Source: Stenogyne calaminthoides (Eukaryota; Streptophyta; Magnoliopsida; Lamiales; Lamiaceae). Taken from it: a DNA stretch of 64,000 nt. The stretch is taken from the NCBI GenBank assembly GCA_037126765.1, contig JBBCBC010000021.1, positions 21,097,434 through 21,161,433 on the forward strand, read 5' to 3'. The notes below the pieces were generated by a model. That model saw only the letters and a list, made by a program, of their open reading frames with translations, did no database searches and was not told the origin of the DNA. Numbering within the stretch: the stretch's first letter is position 1; each line of letters begins with the position of its first letter. A program made the translations under genes and the position numbers. Of the stretch, positions 11,746 through 23,155 are shown in pieces.

Positions 11746-11774
11746 ACACGTGTATTCCCCCCCCATACACGTGT
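11746..11774 (+). promoter_or_regulatory. G-box hairpin near LTR 3' end
   Basis: The inverted repeat ACACGTGTAT (11746-11755) / ATACACGTGT (11765-11774) surrounds a C-rich loop. Each arm contains CACGTG, the core of plant G-box/ABRE elements. It is conserved in the other family-1 LTRs, near 13045, 32292 and 44908, although the E3 3' copy has a changed arm. It could be a transcription-factor site or an RNA stem; the sequence does not tell which. Confidence 0.7.
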
Positions 11775-11800
11775 GAGACTCGTTAGCACCGGGACCAACA

Positions 11801-12219
11801 CCTACCATTTTTATTATTACAGTAATCAGCCAAAGCAGATATTGTAATAATAAGAATGTGGATCGTAGTCCATTATAATTTATATTTGATATAAATTCGT
11901 ACTCTTCCGATGAGGTCGTTGAATATGTGAAAATAATGGAGACAAAATAAACAAAAAAAAAGGCCAAGTTTATTTTGATTGCTGAATATTGATCATAGGA
12001 ATTATGTGTTTAATTCCCGTTTTATTTTATTTCTCTTGGTTTAAGAAATGTATAACTGTTATTGAGATGTGTTTTGAAAACAAACAAATTTGGTTAGGCC
12101 AACTATTCTGGACTGGCACCGAAATATGTGTTTGGTGCTAAGGCAAGAAAAGGTTGAGTACGTGTTGGACACGCCAATCCCGATTACCCCTGCAGCTGGT
12201 TCCCTGAGGCAGCCACGTT
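11801..12219. other. Unassigned AT-rich sequence between E1 and the old copia remnant
   Basis: No gene or repeat structure is recognised here. It is probably part of, or flanking, the decayed copia element that follows. Confidence 0.4.
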
Positions 12220-13004
12220 TGACATAGCAGCTCAGAAGAAACATCAAAAGGATGCTTCCAAGACTCAGTGTGTGATGTTGCTCGGCATGACTCCCGAATT
12301 GCATAGGCAACATGAGAAAATGGGTCCCTTCTAGATGCTCAAGCATCTGAAGGATCTCTTTGATTCTAAATCTCATTCTAAGATTTTGAAGTGATGAGAG
12401 ATCTGCTCAGATGCCGGTTAGCTAAAGAAGGGAAGATTTCATGTTGATAGGCCTAATTGAGAAATGATGCAAATGATGATAGGCCTAATTGAGAAACTTG
12501 GTAATTTAGGCATTGAGCTAAAGGACCAACGTTTTAATTTATGCTATCCTCCAGTAGCTCCCGGATTCATATTTCAGCTTCATTGTGAACTACAATATGA
12601 ATAAGACGGATGCGACCATGCCAGAACTTCACAACGTGCTCAAGACTTTTGAGTTCACTATCACTAAGATGGTGTTCAAAAAGGAAAGGAGCTGGTAAAT
12701 AAGGATGTGTACCTCTACTGTAAGCATTAGAGGACACTGGAAGAAGGGCTGTAAGGTTCTGGTTGCTGAAAAGAAGGCACTGGGTGCTTCTAGCACTAGA
12801 ACATGTATGTTTGTTATTAAGATAAACATGTCTACTAATAGCTCTAACTGCTTGGTATTAAATACCGGATGTGGCTCTCACATTTGTACGAATGTTAAGG
12901 GGCTCATGTGTCTTAGGGCATATAGGGCGGGTGAAGTCGTCTTACATGTGAAAATGGAGTAAGAGTTACTACTGAATGTGTGGGGACTTATGTGTTAGAC
13001 TTAC
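12220..13004 (+). pseudogene. Decayed copia gag-protease remnant (non-SIRE family)
   Basis: In shifting plus-strand frames the sequence reads like the classic copia Gag (GMTPELHRQHEKMG...MLKHLKDLFDSK), then a zinc-knuckle tail (GHWKKGCKVLVAEKK). The protease site is next, as NTGCGSHICTNVKGL, where an Asp is normally found before TGCGSH. Many stops and shifts show that it is old. It is cut off abruptly at 13005 by the E4 LTR, so E4 inserted into it. I do not find the continuation on the far side. Confidence 0.75.
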
Positions 13005-14796
13005 TGTTGGTCCCGGGGTAAACGAGTCTCACACGTGTATGGGGGGTAATACACGTGTATAGTGATTTTTAAACTTTTACAGCAACATTATAATCAGTGA
13101 GTCAGGGTGTCCTGAAGATTAGTCCTGAGAAGCACAAGATGCCCCAAGTCAAAGTCTACAGAGACAATAACACTGAGCGGCTTTCAGAGACTTAAAATTA
13201 GCTCAACTAATTTGAGTTTTAAAACAGAGTCCAAATAAGCTTGGAGTAGATAACGATCTTACTGACTACTCAGGTCAGTTGACCAGTTTGACAACTATCT
13301 ATACTAGCTTATCTAGAGTGCGGAATGTGTAGGCCCTAAGTTTATACTCGTTTTACTTTGCTGAAAATCTTTGTTATTTCAGTGAAATAGTGGTTAAGGC
13401 TGTGATAAACTTAATGCAACCTCAGTGGATTGATTCCAACTGAATATCAGAAAACGGAGTATGCTTTCAGTGATAAAATGCAAAACAGAAAGCAAACAAC
13501 ACAACAAGTTATAGTGGTTCAGTGACTCAAGCTCCTACGTCCACTCTTTCTGATCCTCAAAGAAATTCCTTAACACACTACTACTACTTTAAGCTTTCAG
13601 ACTGAACTCAACAACTTACTAATTTTCCACTATAAGTTTTCAGACTGAACTACACTGCAGCTTACTAACTCAAACACACACAAGCTTTCAGACTGAACAC
13701 AAGTAGCTTACTAACTTCTTCTCTAGAGCTTTCAAACTGAACACCTGCAGCTTACTCACTCTTTACAACTCTCACTCTCTAACAACTACACACTCAAACT
13801 TCCTAACAAAAGGGTTTGGGTTTTGGTTGTTTTCCAACTAATGTGAGATATCCTTTTACAATAAGCACAAGGTAAAAAGTTATGATATCTCTAACTAAGC
13901 TTTGAATATGCTTGAATCTAGTCTTAGTGAATGAGCTCTCTTCAAAAATAAAACACTTGGGAAATTCTTAGGGTTTCAAGTGCTTCACAAAGTAAACTTG
14001 AATACGAATGAACTCTGGAGTTGCTTGATTTCCCGTAACCTTGCAATGGTGAAGGTCTCTGGTATTTATAGGCAACTCACCAAGGTCTCTCTTGAAAAAC
14101 TATCCGTTGGAGGAGATAACATCAAGGGTTTCCTTATTTGGTTAATGATAAACGGCTATATTAGGGTTTGAACACTCCCTTGCATGGTTTGGGTTACAAG
14201 TAACCAATGCAGCCAATCACCAAGTTTTTGCAGTCTGGAACTCAGTAAATCTGACATCCTCAGTGCCATGTCGCTTTCTGTGTCAGTGAAGTGTCTCTCT
14301 CTGATTGGTTCTTAACTTCAGTGAATAGAGACAAACAAAACGGCTCTTTTAGGTCAATCTCTCCGAATGAGACAACCTTAAAAGACACTTAATTTTAGTT
14401 CCTTTTGTCTGCAATCAAGTATTTGGACAACATTTAATTCTTATAAATGCATAAGACTTCCCCAGTCTATTTATCCTCAGGTAGATAATCATCAGGTCTT
14501 CAAGTCTTCAGGCTGATCTGAGTCTTCAGGTTGATCTGGATACTCAGGTTCTTCTGAGTATTCTGAAGTCTTCTGAGTCTTCAGATGTCTTGATCATTCA
14601 CTGAGTTCCCCCTCAGTGTGTACTTAACCTATAAACTCAGAGATATCTGCTGACTATACATTTTGCAGATATTTCCTGAACTAACTATATTGAAACCTGT
14701 TTTCTAAACTACCTTAGATCATTCTGAACATGTCATAGTCAGGGGTTTTGAGATCTAATCAAAATCTTTATATTTTATTAAATTCATCTCCCAACA
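13005..14796 (-). repeat. E4 3' LTR (family 1), 1792 bp
   Basis: Read on the minus strand it starts TGTTGGGAG and ends ACCAACA, matching the E1 LTR. The TATA box is at 14063-14070 (reverse). The G-box hairpin lies near 13045. A short cluster of CTGAGTCTTCAG-type repeats (about 14500-14600) stands where E1 has its fifteen-copy minisatellite. Confidence 0.9.
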
Positions 14797-14812
14797 ATTT
14801 CCCCCTTTTTGA
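14797..14812 (-). other. E4 polypurine tract
   Basis: The plus strand reads ATTTCCCCCTTTTTGATG directly after the LTR tip. The minus strand is therefore AAAAAGGGGGAAAT against TGTTGGG, the expected plus-strand primer site. Confidence 0.85.
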
Positions 14813-15067
14813 TGATGTCGAAACCATCTATTAAAAATTCAAGAAAACCTTTCCTATATTAGGTTTCAATTTTATCTAGAAAACACACCATCGGGTCAGT
14901 ATGACAATCAGTTCAAAAATTAGAAGATAATGAGATATTATCTTGTTGTTGATCAATACACATAAGAACATTTTCATTGATGCAAGATAGAGAGTTTACA
15001 TATTACAATGAAAATATCAAAAGCAAGAACAGATCAACAATAATAAAATAACTGAGTTTTTCACACT

Positions 15068-16305
15068 TCAGTCTTCTTCGATTTCATCTTCAGGGACTTC
15101 CAGATTGAACATCCCGTAATATCTTCTTTTTAGGTCATCTCTGGCTTTGATAATCTCAGGATTGTTTCCAGTCAATCCTAGCTGAACAACATAACCAGCA
15201 ATTTCCTGAGATATGGCAGCCTCATTCACAAAGCCATTTTCAAATCTCGGAGCAGGATACATGTATGGCCCTGGAGCAATAATCTGAGTATTGTGCTCAT
15301 CTGCAAGGTTTATCCACTTCTACAGATACTCCAGATAGAAGGTCGGAAGGTACTCTAGGAAAGCTTCATTCTTGTCTAAACTGCTTCCTCTCCATTCTCT
15401 CATAATTTCATAATAAAATAAGAATGTCCTCTTGATTTTCTCCCAAGCATCATTGATATGGATTAGAATCCACTTATCAATGAGTGGCCATTTCTGAACT
15501 TTCACAGTTCCTCTCCTTTTGCTTATGAACTTCCTGAATACTCTTCTTCTTCTCTGCTCTTCTTCTTTCTTCCTCTTGATCAGAGGTACACCTGATACAG
15601 AAGCAGCAGTTATCTTCTCTTTCTCAACCTGAAGAGCTTTCAGAGTTTTCTTTGTGTCAAAGTCATCTGGCTGAGCTCTTTGTTCAGTTTGATCAGCTTT
15701 CTCCATCTCAGGTTCTTCTTCAGATTCTTCAAAGTCCATAACCAGCTTTCTCTGAATTGTCCTAACAACTTTCTTCTTCTTTCTTACCTCAGTTTCAACA
15801 AAAGCTACTGCCTTTCTCTTCTCAGGTCTGGCATGTGCTTCACAAATCTTGTTTGTCTCAGTTCTTCTTCTTTCAAGTATTTTTGCATCTAGAGCTTCTT
15901 GAGCAGCTCGCTCATCTATCTGAACATACTCAAGTTCTTCAGGGTCTCTGAACTTCAACTTCTCAGTTGCTTCAACTTCCTTCAGAGCCATCAGAATTTT
16001 CTCAGCTTCAATTTTCTCTTGAGCCTTTTTCTCCAGGGTTTTCTTCAATAATTTGTCCAACTCACCTTTTGAAGAGTGAGATGTCCTTCCCCCTTTTTGA
16101 CATCATGCCCTGGGAAAATCTGAGATAGAGCAACATCCATGTGGAATTGTTCCTTGCCCAGTGTTCTTACTTCTCCAGCCAAATGATCATGTTCATCCTC
16201 CAATCTGCTTAGGTAGTTTTTGGCAATGGAGACATCTTCAGGAATTGGTGCGAACTGAGTAGAAAAAGTTTCATGCATTAAATTCGTCATTTTGGCCATG
16301 AGCAT
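15068..16305 (-). pseudogene. E4 accessory ORF, C-terminal third
   Basis: This is homologous along its length to the end of the E1 accessory ORF. It begins at LMAKMTNLMHETFS, includes EDEHDHLAGEVRTLGKEQ, KRKAVAFVE, SGVPLIKRKKEEEQRR and REWRGSSLDKNEAFLEYL, and ends YGMFNLEVPEDEIEED. There is a frameshift near 16065 and one TAG at about 15320, where E1 has a Gln codon. Upstream of 16305 it is joined to LTR sequence, so the gene's 5' two thirds are deleted. Confidence 0.85.
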
Positions 16306-16932
16306 AATAACACTGAGCAGCTTTCAGAGACTTCAGATTAACTCAACTGATTCTGAGTTTCTACAACAGAGTCCAAATAAGCTTGGAGTAGATAATAATC
16401 TTACTGACTACTCAGGAGAGTTGATAAGTTTGACAACTATCTATATTAGCTTATCTAGAGTGCGGAATGTGTAGGCCCTAAGTTTTACTTTGTTGAAAAT
16501 CTTTTCTTAATGAAACAGTGGTTAAGGCTGTGGTCACGTTAATGCAACTTCAGTGGATTATTTCCAACTGATTTTCAGAAAACTTCAGGATGCTTTAAGT
16601 GAAAATATGCAACAGGTAATAATGCAAAATAGAAAGCACACAACACAACAATTATAGTGGTTCAGAGGCTCAAGCTCCTACGTCCACTCTCTCTGATCCT
16701 CAGAGAAATTCCTTAACTCACTACTTCTACTACCTTAGGCTTTCAGACTGAACTTCAGCAGCTTACTAACATTCTACCACGAGTTTTCAGACTGAACTAC
16801 TGCAGCTTACTAACTCAACACACACACAAGCGTTCAGACTGAACAAACAGCTTACTAACTTCTTCTCTAGAGTTTTCAGACTGAACACAACAGTTTACTT
16901 ACTCTTTACAACTCTCACTTCTCCAACAACTA
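16304..16932 (-). repeat. E4 second LTR, part before E2 insertion
   Basis: The AATAACACTGAGCAGC start matches the interior of the complete LTR near 13160. The match continues through the GTGCGGAATGTGTAGGCCC, CTCCTACGTCCACTC and TTCAGACTGAAC segments. It ends at the AACTA target duplication of E2 and resumes at 31023. Confidence 0.88.
16928..16932. repeat. E2 target site duplication, left copy (AACTA)
   Basis: AACTA immediately precedes the left LTR and recurs at 31023-31027 immediately after the right LTR. This is the 5-bp duplication expected of copia integration, and it proves E2 is a single insertion into the E4 LTR. Confidence 0.9.
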
Positions 16933-18661
16933 TGTAGGTCCCGAACGGGTTTTGTGAGGGCAGAAGTCTAGAGGGGAGGGGTGAATAGACTTCTGAAAAC
17001 TTTTCGTGTGGATCAGGTGTGATTTGCAGATTGCCTGATCAGAGTGCTAGTGAGTCAGTTTGGACTGATGTTCAATCTTACTGAGTGCCTGGGTGCAGAC
17101 CAGCTTGATATCTTGTCAGTTTAACTGAGAGTGCGGAAGCTTGTAAATACCCGTGTGAAAAACCAGTTTATCAATTCAGATTCTTAAGTCAGTTTTCAAC
17201 CGGCTAACTAAGGTGTCAACCTGATCAGATCAGTTGCTTGGTGCAGACTGAGCTTAACTTAGAATATGTATGCAGTTTTAAACTCAGTTGTGTGAATAGT
17301 GTAAAGCAATAAGAAAGCAAGTAAATGCACACAAAATTTTATAGTGGTTCAGACGAAACCCGTCTTACGTCCACTCTTCCCTTAACACAGGGGCACCAAC
17401 TTAACCAACTTAACCAACTTAACCAACTGGACTTAGTTTTATGTGTTAGTCCAACACCCAACAGATATTTATTGAGTTCACACTCAACCGAACCAGAAAT
17501 CAGAAACTAGAATCCCTAGTCTGAAATCTTGCGGTAACAAACTTAACCAACTTAGAGTTTGGGTAAAGGTTTGTTGTGGTTTCAACTGGAAATCTATCCA
17601 AGTGTTTATGTAGCCAAATGCTAGTGGATAAGATTTCTTGCTAAGAACTATGGGATGAACACTCTAAGAATAATCTTCAAATATGGTGTTCTTCGAGCGG
17701 AGATTTTGCTGTAGTTTTTACTTCTTTTGCGGTGTCTCCGTGTTAGTTCTTAGTGTCCGGCCTTCTTCAATTTTGAAGATCGATCCCATTTTATAGACGT
17801 CAAAATCAAAGATCCGTTGGAGAGCAATTTGAATTTCGGGCTATATTAGGTAGGCTGTAGGGTATGATTGTGATGTGCTCCGAATATCGGAGTGGCCGTA
17901 GGCATGATTAGCGTTGTTTATGTCTGCAGCGTCGAATCCTGTATTTCAGCTCTTTTTGTGCACGTGTCGCTTTCTCCTTGGCTTCGCGAGGCGGCACTTC
18001 AGTAATTTGTCCGTTAGACGATTGATATTCCTTTTGTAGAAGATTTGTCTTGTCTGGTGTACCATTTTGGTTGACGCCAGGTGTGAGCTGACTTGATAGG
18101 ATAACTGATCAGTCTACCTTGTTGAGTCTTCTAATACAGATTATCTTAGCTCAATATGCAGACTCGGCTGATATAGGTCTTCAGGTCTTTTGGTAGTCTT
18201 CTGATATTCAGGTGACTCTGAGCCTCAGTGTCTTCAGTCATACTGAGTCTTCAGGTTTGTTACTGAGTCTTCAGGTTCATCTGAGTCTTTAGGTTTATCT
18301 GAGTCTTCAGGTTTATCTGAGTCTTCAGGTTCATCTGAGTCTTCAGGTTCATCTGAGTCTTCATGTTCATCCGAGTCTTCGGTGTCTTCTGTCTTCACCT
18401 GATCTTCTGACTTCTTTTCTTCTGATTTGTTCTTAGCCTTCTGATCATCTGACCTTATCTGGGTCATCTGATACTTCGACATGGCCTATACATATTGAGT
18501 TCCCCCTCAATATGTGACCTATCTTTTACATCAGTTATCTATACATTTCAGCTGGTCATCTTAATCTGATTCTAAGTCATCAGTCAGCTATCAGGTCTGA
18601 CTGGTCCTATTACAACCTGTTTTGGAACTTCCATCAAAACTTAAATACAAATTTCCCAACA
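16933..18661 (-). repeat. E2 3' LTR (family 2), 1729 bp
   Basis: It is bounded by TGTAGGTCC and CCCAACA (plus strand). The reverse TATA box TATAAAA is at 17789-17795. An 18-bp repeat (GAGTCTTCAGGTTCATCT) spans about 18240-18370. It carries two more copies of a 9-bp CAACTTAAC repeat (near 17398-17430) than the partner LTR. Confidence 0.92.
18240..18370 (-). repeat. 18-bp minisatellite in family-2 LTR U3
   Basis: About seven tandem copies of CTGAGTCTTCAGGTT(C/T)AT are present. They sit upstream of the LTR TATA box, as in the family-1 LTR. The partner LTR copy (about 30540-30750) is scrambled by CG-for-CWG replacements. Confidence 0.88.
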
Positions 18662-18677
18662 ATTTCCCCCTTTTTGA
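18662..18677 (-). other. E2 polypurine tract
   Basis: The plus strand reads ATTTCCCCCTTTTTGATGG beside the LTR tip. The minus strand is AAAAAGGGGGAAAT directly before TGTTGGG. Confidence 0.85.
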
Positions 18678-19142
18678 TGGAACCAAAACACTTAATCAGA
18701 AAAATAGATACCACGAATATAAATGCAGATAATGAAATGCAGTACATATTTCAGAAGACAATGAGATGTTGTCTTAGAATCAGAGAGATGAAATGTTTCA
18801 TTCAGATAGGTGTGTTCGTTATAGAATACATGAAAAATGTACCTATCATCTGATTCCAAGTTGTCTTCCTCGGGTGTACTTGAACATTTGCAGCTCTTTG
18901 GGGATGCCAAACATCTTGTACATCCTTTGCATTAGTTTGTCCAGATCTTCTCTTCTATGGATCCCTCCTTTTTTCAAAGAAATCCATAGTAGGCATTCTT
19001 GAATTTTACAAAGATCTATCTTTTTTGTCCGGGCGCAGGTGGAAGGAGTAGTTCAAAGGGTGGAGCTTACGGTATTAGTGATATGATTTTCCTTTCTTTC
19101 ATCAATTGTCCGTAGAAGTCCGGATACATCGTTTCTAACCGG
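18678..19142 (-). other. E2 spacer between accessory ORF and polypurine tract
   Basis: This AT-rich 3' untranslated region of E2 corresponds to the one between the E1 accessory ORF and its LTR. No gene is seen. Confidence 0.5.
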
Positions 19143-22100
19143 TTAAAATTCATCATCATTTTCAGTCTGATTTTGATGAATCGGAATCTTCTCCAGGATG
19201 TGTACGTCACATAACCATTCTCCTCTGATCTGATCCCATTCTGGAAGCAGATCTAGCCGTGCACAGAGGATGTCTTTAACAGGTGCTGGAAGGGCATTCT
19301 TCTCCCAAGCAATCTCCTCTGCTGCAGCTTCGTTCTTCCTCTTCCTTCGGATGTAAGCGATGTTCAGTCCCTTAGCCTCTACTAACTTCTGCATTTTGAT
19401 GGCGGCCTCTCTAATTCTCTGTCTTATTTGCTCTTGAACTTGTTCAGGAGTCATATGGCTTTTGGTAGAGAATGGTTGACCTTGTCTCTGATCTTCCGCA
19501 GTTGCTTTCATCATCTTGCCTTTGCCTTTCTTTCTCCTCAGAGTCTGCTCAGATTCTTCTTGTTCGTCTTCTTCAGCTATTTTTTTAGCGATTTCAAGGC
19601 TCTTGGCCTGATCATCAGTTTCCATTCTTTTCTATACAAACGAATAAAAGTCTTCAATCTTGTCGACTCTGGCAATAACCTCTGAAAGAGCACTTTTCTG
19701 CTCAGTGATCTCTTTGCAATGTTGCTCCACAGTTTCTTTTACTTCAGCAACGAGATCAATAGATGAAGTGGCTGGTAAGTCAGATACAGCGGTTTCTGGT
19801 AGAGATGTAATTGTTACCAACTGTGTCTGTTTTTCTTTCTTCTCTTTCTTCTCTTTATTCTCTTGTCTTTCCCCCTTTTTGGTTTCATCAAAGAGGTTGG
19901 ACATCCTGCGGTTCAGAGCATTGAATTGTTGTGTGATCTCCTCTCTGAGTTCCTCGACAACAAGAGGAGTGATCTGAACGGTTGCAGAAGGTGCAGGTTT
20001 CAAGAAGCGCCTGAGAGCAACTTCGATATCCTGTCTTGCTCATTCTGTAGAAGCTACAAAGTGTTTCCAACCCATATCCATGTGGTTGTCAGTTTTCTCC
20101 AAGGATGCCCAGACATTCTCCAATAGTACCTGTGTCTGATTGAGCATATCTGTCTGAACCTTGAGTTTGTCAGACTGGAGATTTAGCTTCTCGGCAAGAG
20201 GATTAACTAGTTACATAACTTCAGAGAGGATGGCACTGTGCATCCCAACTGTGTGACTTCTTTCTCTGTCAACTAGTTTTGCTTGCTCTTCTTCAAATCG
20301 CTTCATCAGATCTGCTGTGAGCGCTGCGAATTTGTCTTCAATAGCAGTCTTGATCCCATCCTGAATCTTCTCAGTATAAAGATCTAGGGAATCAGAGTTC
20401 ATCGTAGCAGTCTGGTCAGATGTTGAAGCCTTGCCAAGTCGGGTCTCATCTGCATCACCCATTCTTGGTTCATCGGCAGCTCCCTCATGATCTGCAGAAG
20501 GTTGAACGGTTTCCTCCCTGTTATCAGCAATTCCGAACCTTTCGTGAACCAACCATCTGATATCATCATCAGATGCCAATTCAACAGCACTTTCAATCCC
20601 AGCAGTGTTTAAGCATTTCATCTCCAAGTCTACAAAGAAATCTGATCCCAGAGATGTCATGAGAATCAGAAATTCTTCAATGCTTTTCAGTCTGATATCC
20701 CTCCAGAATACAATCTCTTCTATTTGTTGCTGGATGCCAGGATGTTGATCTAATTCAGGGCACAACTCCAGCAGATACTCCTTGATCTGTTGCTTCATTA
20801 TCCTTATGATGGGGCTTTCTGAAACAGGTGAAGCAAGTACGGTTCTGGTGTTGAAGGGATTATGAGAGATGGACACTCGCTTGTCAGATCTCTCAGGTGC
20901 TTGTGACTTGTTTGGAGATTGGGATATTTGTGGTTCGTTCTCAGCATTTTGAGGGTGTTCAGTGTCCTGAACAGGTTCATTGATTGGTGGTGTGGGAGAT
21001 CTGGGTGATCTGATAGGTGAGGGTGAGGGTGAGAAGGTTATGTGAGGAGAGGGTGATGGTGATTTGGAAGTGGGCGTTGGCGATCTTGCTCTCTGGAAGA
21101 TCGTGGTGAGAGGCAGAGAATCAGATGGTGATTCTTTCTCAGATTGCTCCACTTCTGTCCTTCTGACATATTTCTCTCCTTCTGCTGCGGTCATCTGCTC
21201 TTCCCTTACTTCTATGGTAGTGGGCTCAGAGCGGACTGCTATCTCCTCTTCTGATTCCACTTGCATCAGATCTTTCGTTCTGCTAACTTGCTGGGCAAAA
21301 CTTGGAGCAGTCTTCAGAGGAGAAGTCACTCTCTTCTTGACGTTTTCGCTGAGCATCTGGTTTCTTGGCCAGATCCTTCCTCTTCATCCTCTTTTCAGGA
21401 ATGGTCGTTCCCTGCGCTTCAGATGATGCAATTGCCTTATCTTTTCCCTTCTTTTCTCCCTTGGGTTTGGGCACATAAGGAGTTGAATCTTCATCATATT
21501 GTCCAGGTAGGGACTCATCCTTTCCCAATATGGCCTTGTGCTTTGCTTGATATATCTTTGCTCCATTCTCATTTCATTCATAGTTATGTGGCAGCTTATC
21601 TGACAGAATAGAGATTTTGTGTGTGAAGGAGCACTTGGAAGATAAGCACACTACATTGCTCTGGGTCAGTTCGAACTTTCCAGAGTCTTTCCTCAGTCGT
21701 GCCTTGACCATACCCAACCAATCTATATCTAAAGCCTTCTTTATTATTGCAGCCATGACACAGATCTTATACGAAGTGACAGCATCAAGACTGTAAGTTG
21801 AGCACATGATCACCTTCTGAATGATCTCAAGGAGAAGGCAATATTTCCTCTTCAGATAGGAGGCTTTGACGTTCGTCGTGTTCTCCTTGTTTGCTGGTCT
21901 CAATAACTCGCCTTCAAGAAATTCCTTTTCTCCTACATCAGTCGTGTAGGTCTCTGGATTGATGCTTCCTCGAGTTAGGCCGAATATCCTCTGGAGATCG
22001 TCATTCGACACTCGCACTTCCAGTCCGCCAACGGAAGAAACCAGGTCAGCATCAATGTCTTCATCCCTCTGTAGATTGTATAAAAACTCCAGGGCTTCAT

Positions 22101-22296
22101 GGGTGTGGACGATGTTCTGATGTGTAGAGCAATATCGTTCTAGCCCACACGCTCGCAAGCACTCCAGAATTTCCAGTGATTCAGGATCTGAGGTGATGGT
22201 GAATACTACATACTTCTCATCAATGATGTCTTTCTTCATCGATGCAAAGTTGCAGAACTTTTTCCCTTGGCCCGGTCGTGGAATTAGATATGCCAT
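19143..22296 (-). pseudogene. E2 accessory ORF (family 2), about 1,050 codons
   Basis: It starts at ATG 22296 and is open to about 21574, then shifts frame near 21540 and 21300. It is open from 21356 to 20211 and continues through 20003-19632 and 19625-19143. The N-terminal domain has LKRKYCLLLEIIQKVIMCST and a MAAII motif, matching the arrangement in the E1 accessory ORF. The middle is Ser/Pro-rich (about 20880-21080). A coiled-coil region with LNRRMSNLFDETKKGE follows, then a basic C-terminus unlike that of family 1. No signal peptide or membrane segment is seen. Function is unknown. Confidence 0.75.
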
Positions 22297-23155
22297 TTCT
22301 GTACGATATGCAAATTGATGTTTAGTTTGAGTAAGATATCTTAATAAATTCAGTCAAACCAGTAATCTTAGCATCAATTTAGCAAGTAAGCGTATAGATC
22401 TTATAAAAATTACAAAAACATATCATCACGACTTGTAAACCTAGGTACCAGAGTGAATTGAAATAAAGCAATATTTAAACGAGAAATTACCAGAAATTGA
22501 TTCGAGGATTTGAGAAATCATAAGAAAAGAATCAATTGATTTCGAAAGTAATTCTCTGAAGATTTTGAAAGTTTTGAGCTTTAAAGAGCTTTGAGAAGAC
22601 GAAGTATTGGAAAGAAGTTTTCTGAGAAAGATTTGGATTTTATAGAAAACGAGGGAAAACCTTTTTGCACAACTTTCCAAAGTACTCAAGTATCAGTGTT
22701 TTGAAATCGGTGGCTGAGATTAGTCGGCCAAAAAGTATTTTGATCGCACGGTTGAGAAAAGTAGTCTTCTCGTATTTCGGACTCGAAAATTCGCAATAAA
22801 ACGCATTAAAAACACATTTCCAAGTCCGCATTAAAAGATTTGCAGAGCATGCGTCATAAAGTGAAAACAGAGTAAAATTAATTTATTCAGAAAGGGATAA
22901 ATAAGAGAACTTATCTGACTGATTGATATTGTAATCAACCAGTTACCACTGTGATCTGATCTGGTGCTTGTTGATCTTACTGATGGTAGCTTTAAGCATT
23001 TCCCAACAATATCTTACTTATCTGATCAGATTCCTGTGTGAAGCACTTCGTCACTTATCTGATCCACTTATCTGATTCTCTCATCTGATGCACTTATCTG
23101 ATTCACTTCATCCTTCAATCTTCTTCTATTCAGCCTTATTTACTATGCACTTAAG
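22297..23155 (-). promoter_or_regulatory. E2 upstream region of accessory ORF with TATA-like box (22637-22644)
   Basis: On the minus strand CTATAAAATCCAAATC lies about 340 bp before the ATG at 22296, followed by a pyrimidine-rich leader. Its sequence resembles the box before the E1 accessory ORF (CTATAAATCAAATCC). The longer distance could hide a leader intron. Near 23005 the minus strand reads ATTGTTGGGAAA, an LTR-start look-alike. Confidence 0.4.

Larger units (their letters stand above)
1..11800 (+). mobile_element. E1: SIRE-like Ty1/copia retrotransposon, 5' end outside window
   Basis: The visible order is gag (zinc knuckle), protease, integrase, reverse transcriptase, RNase H, then a long accessory ORF, polypurine tract and a 1.73 kb LTR ending in CA. 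Integrase before reverse transcriptase places it in Ty1/copia. LTRs over 1 kb and a long ORF after pol are known for the SIRE/Maximus lineage. The 5' LTR, primer site and first gag codons lie left of base 1. The element is degenerate (several stops and frameshifts), although 3448-5733 is still open for 761 codons. E3 and E4 are relatives of the same family. Its target duplication cannot be checked because the left end is missing. Confidence 0.93.
10069..11800 (+). repeat. E1 3' LTR (family 1), 1732 bp
   Basis: The LTR begins TGTTGGGAG after the polypurine tract and ends ACCAACA, so it has TG...CA ends with inverted TGTTGG/CCAACA tips. It contains an 18-bp minisatellite (10233-10502) in U3, a TATA box (TATAAATA, 10734-10741), degenerate direct repeats in R/U5 (about 11030-11215) and a G-box hairpin close to its end (11746-11774). 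Copies in the other orientation (13005-14796) and in E3 (42952-44963) confirm both boundaries. Confidence 0.93.

Noticed and set aside
11497..11967. 156-codon minus-strand frame across the E1 LTR end
   Set aside because: It crosses the LTR boundary into unrelated sequence and has no homology I recognise.
17325..17510. Frame with repeated LNQLNQLNQL
   Set aside because: It comes from the 9-bp CAACTTAAC slippage repeat in the LTR.
18234..18482. Minus-strand frame rich in Ser-Asp-Glu-Pro-Glu-Asp
   Set aside because: It is produced by the 18-bp U3 repeat of the family-2 LTR.
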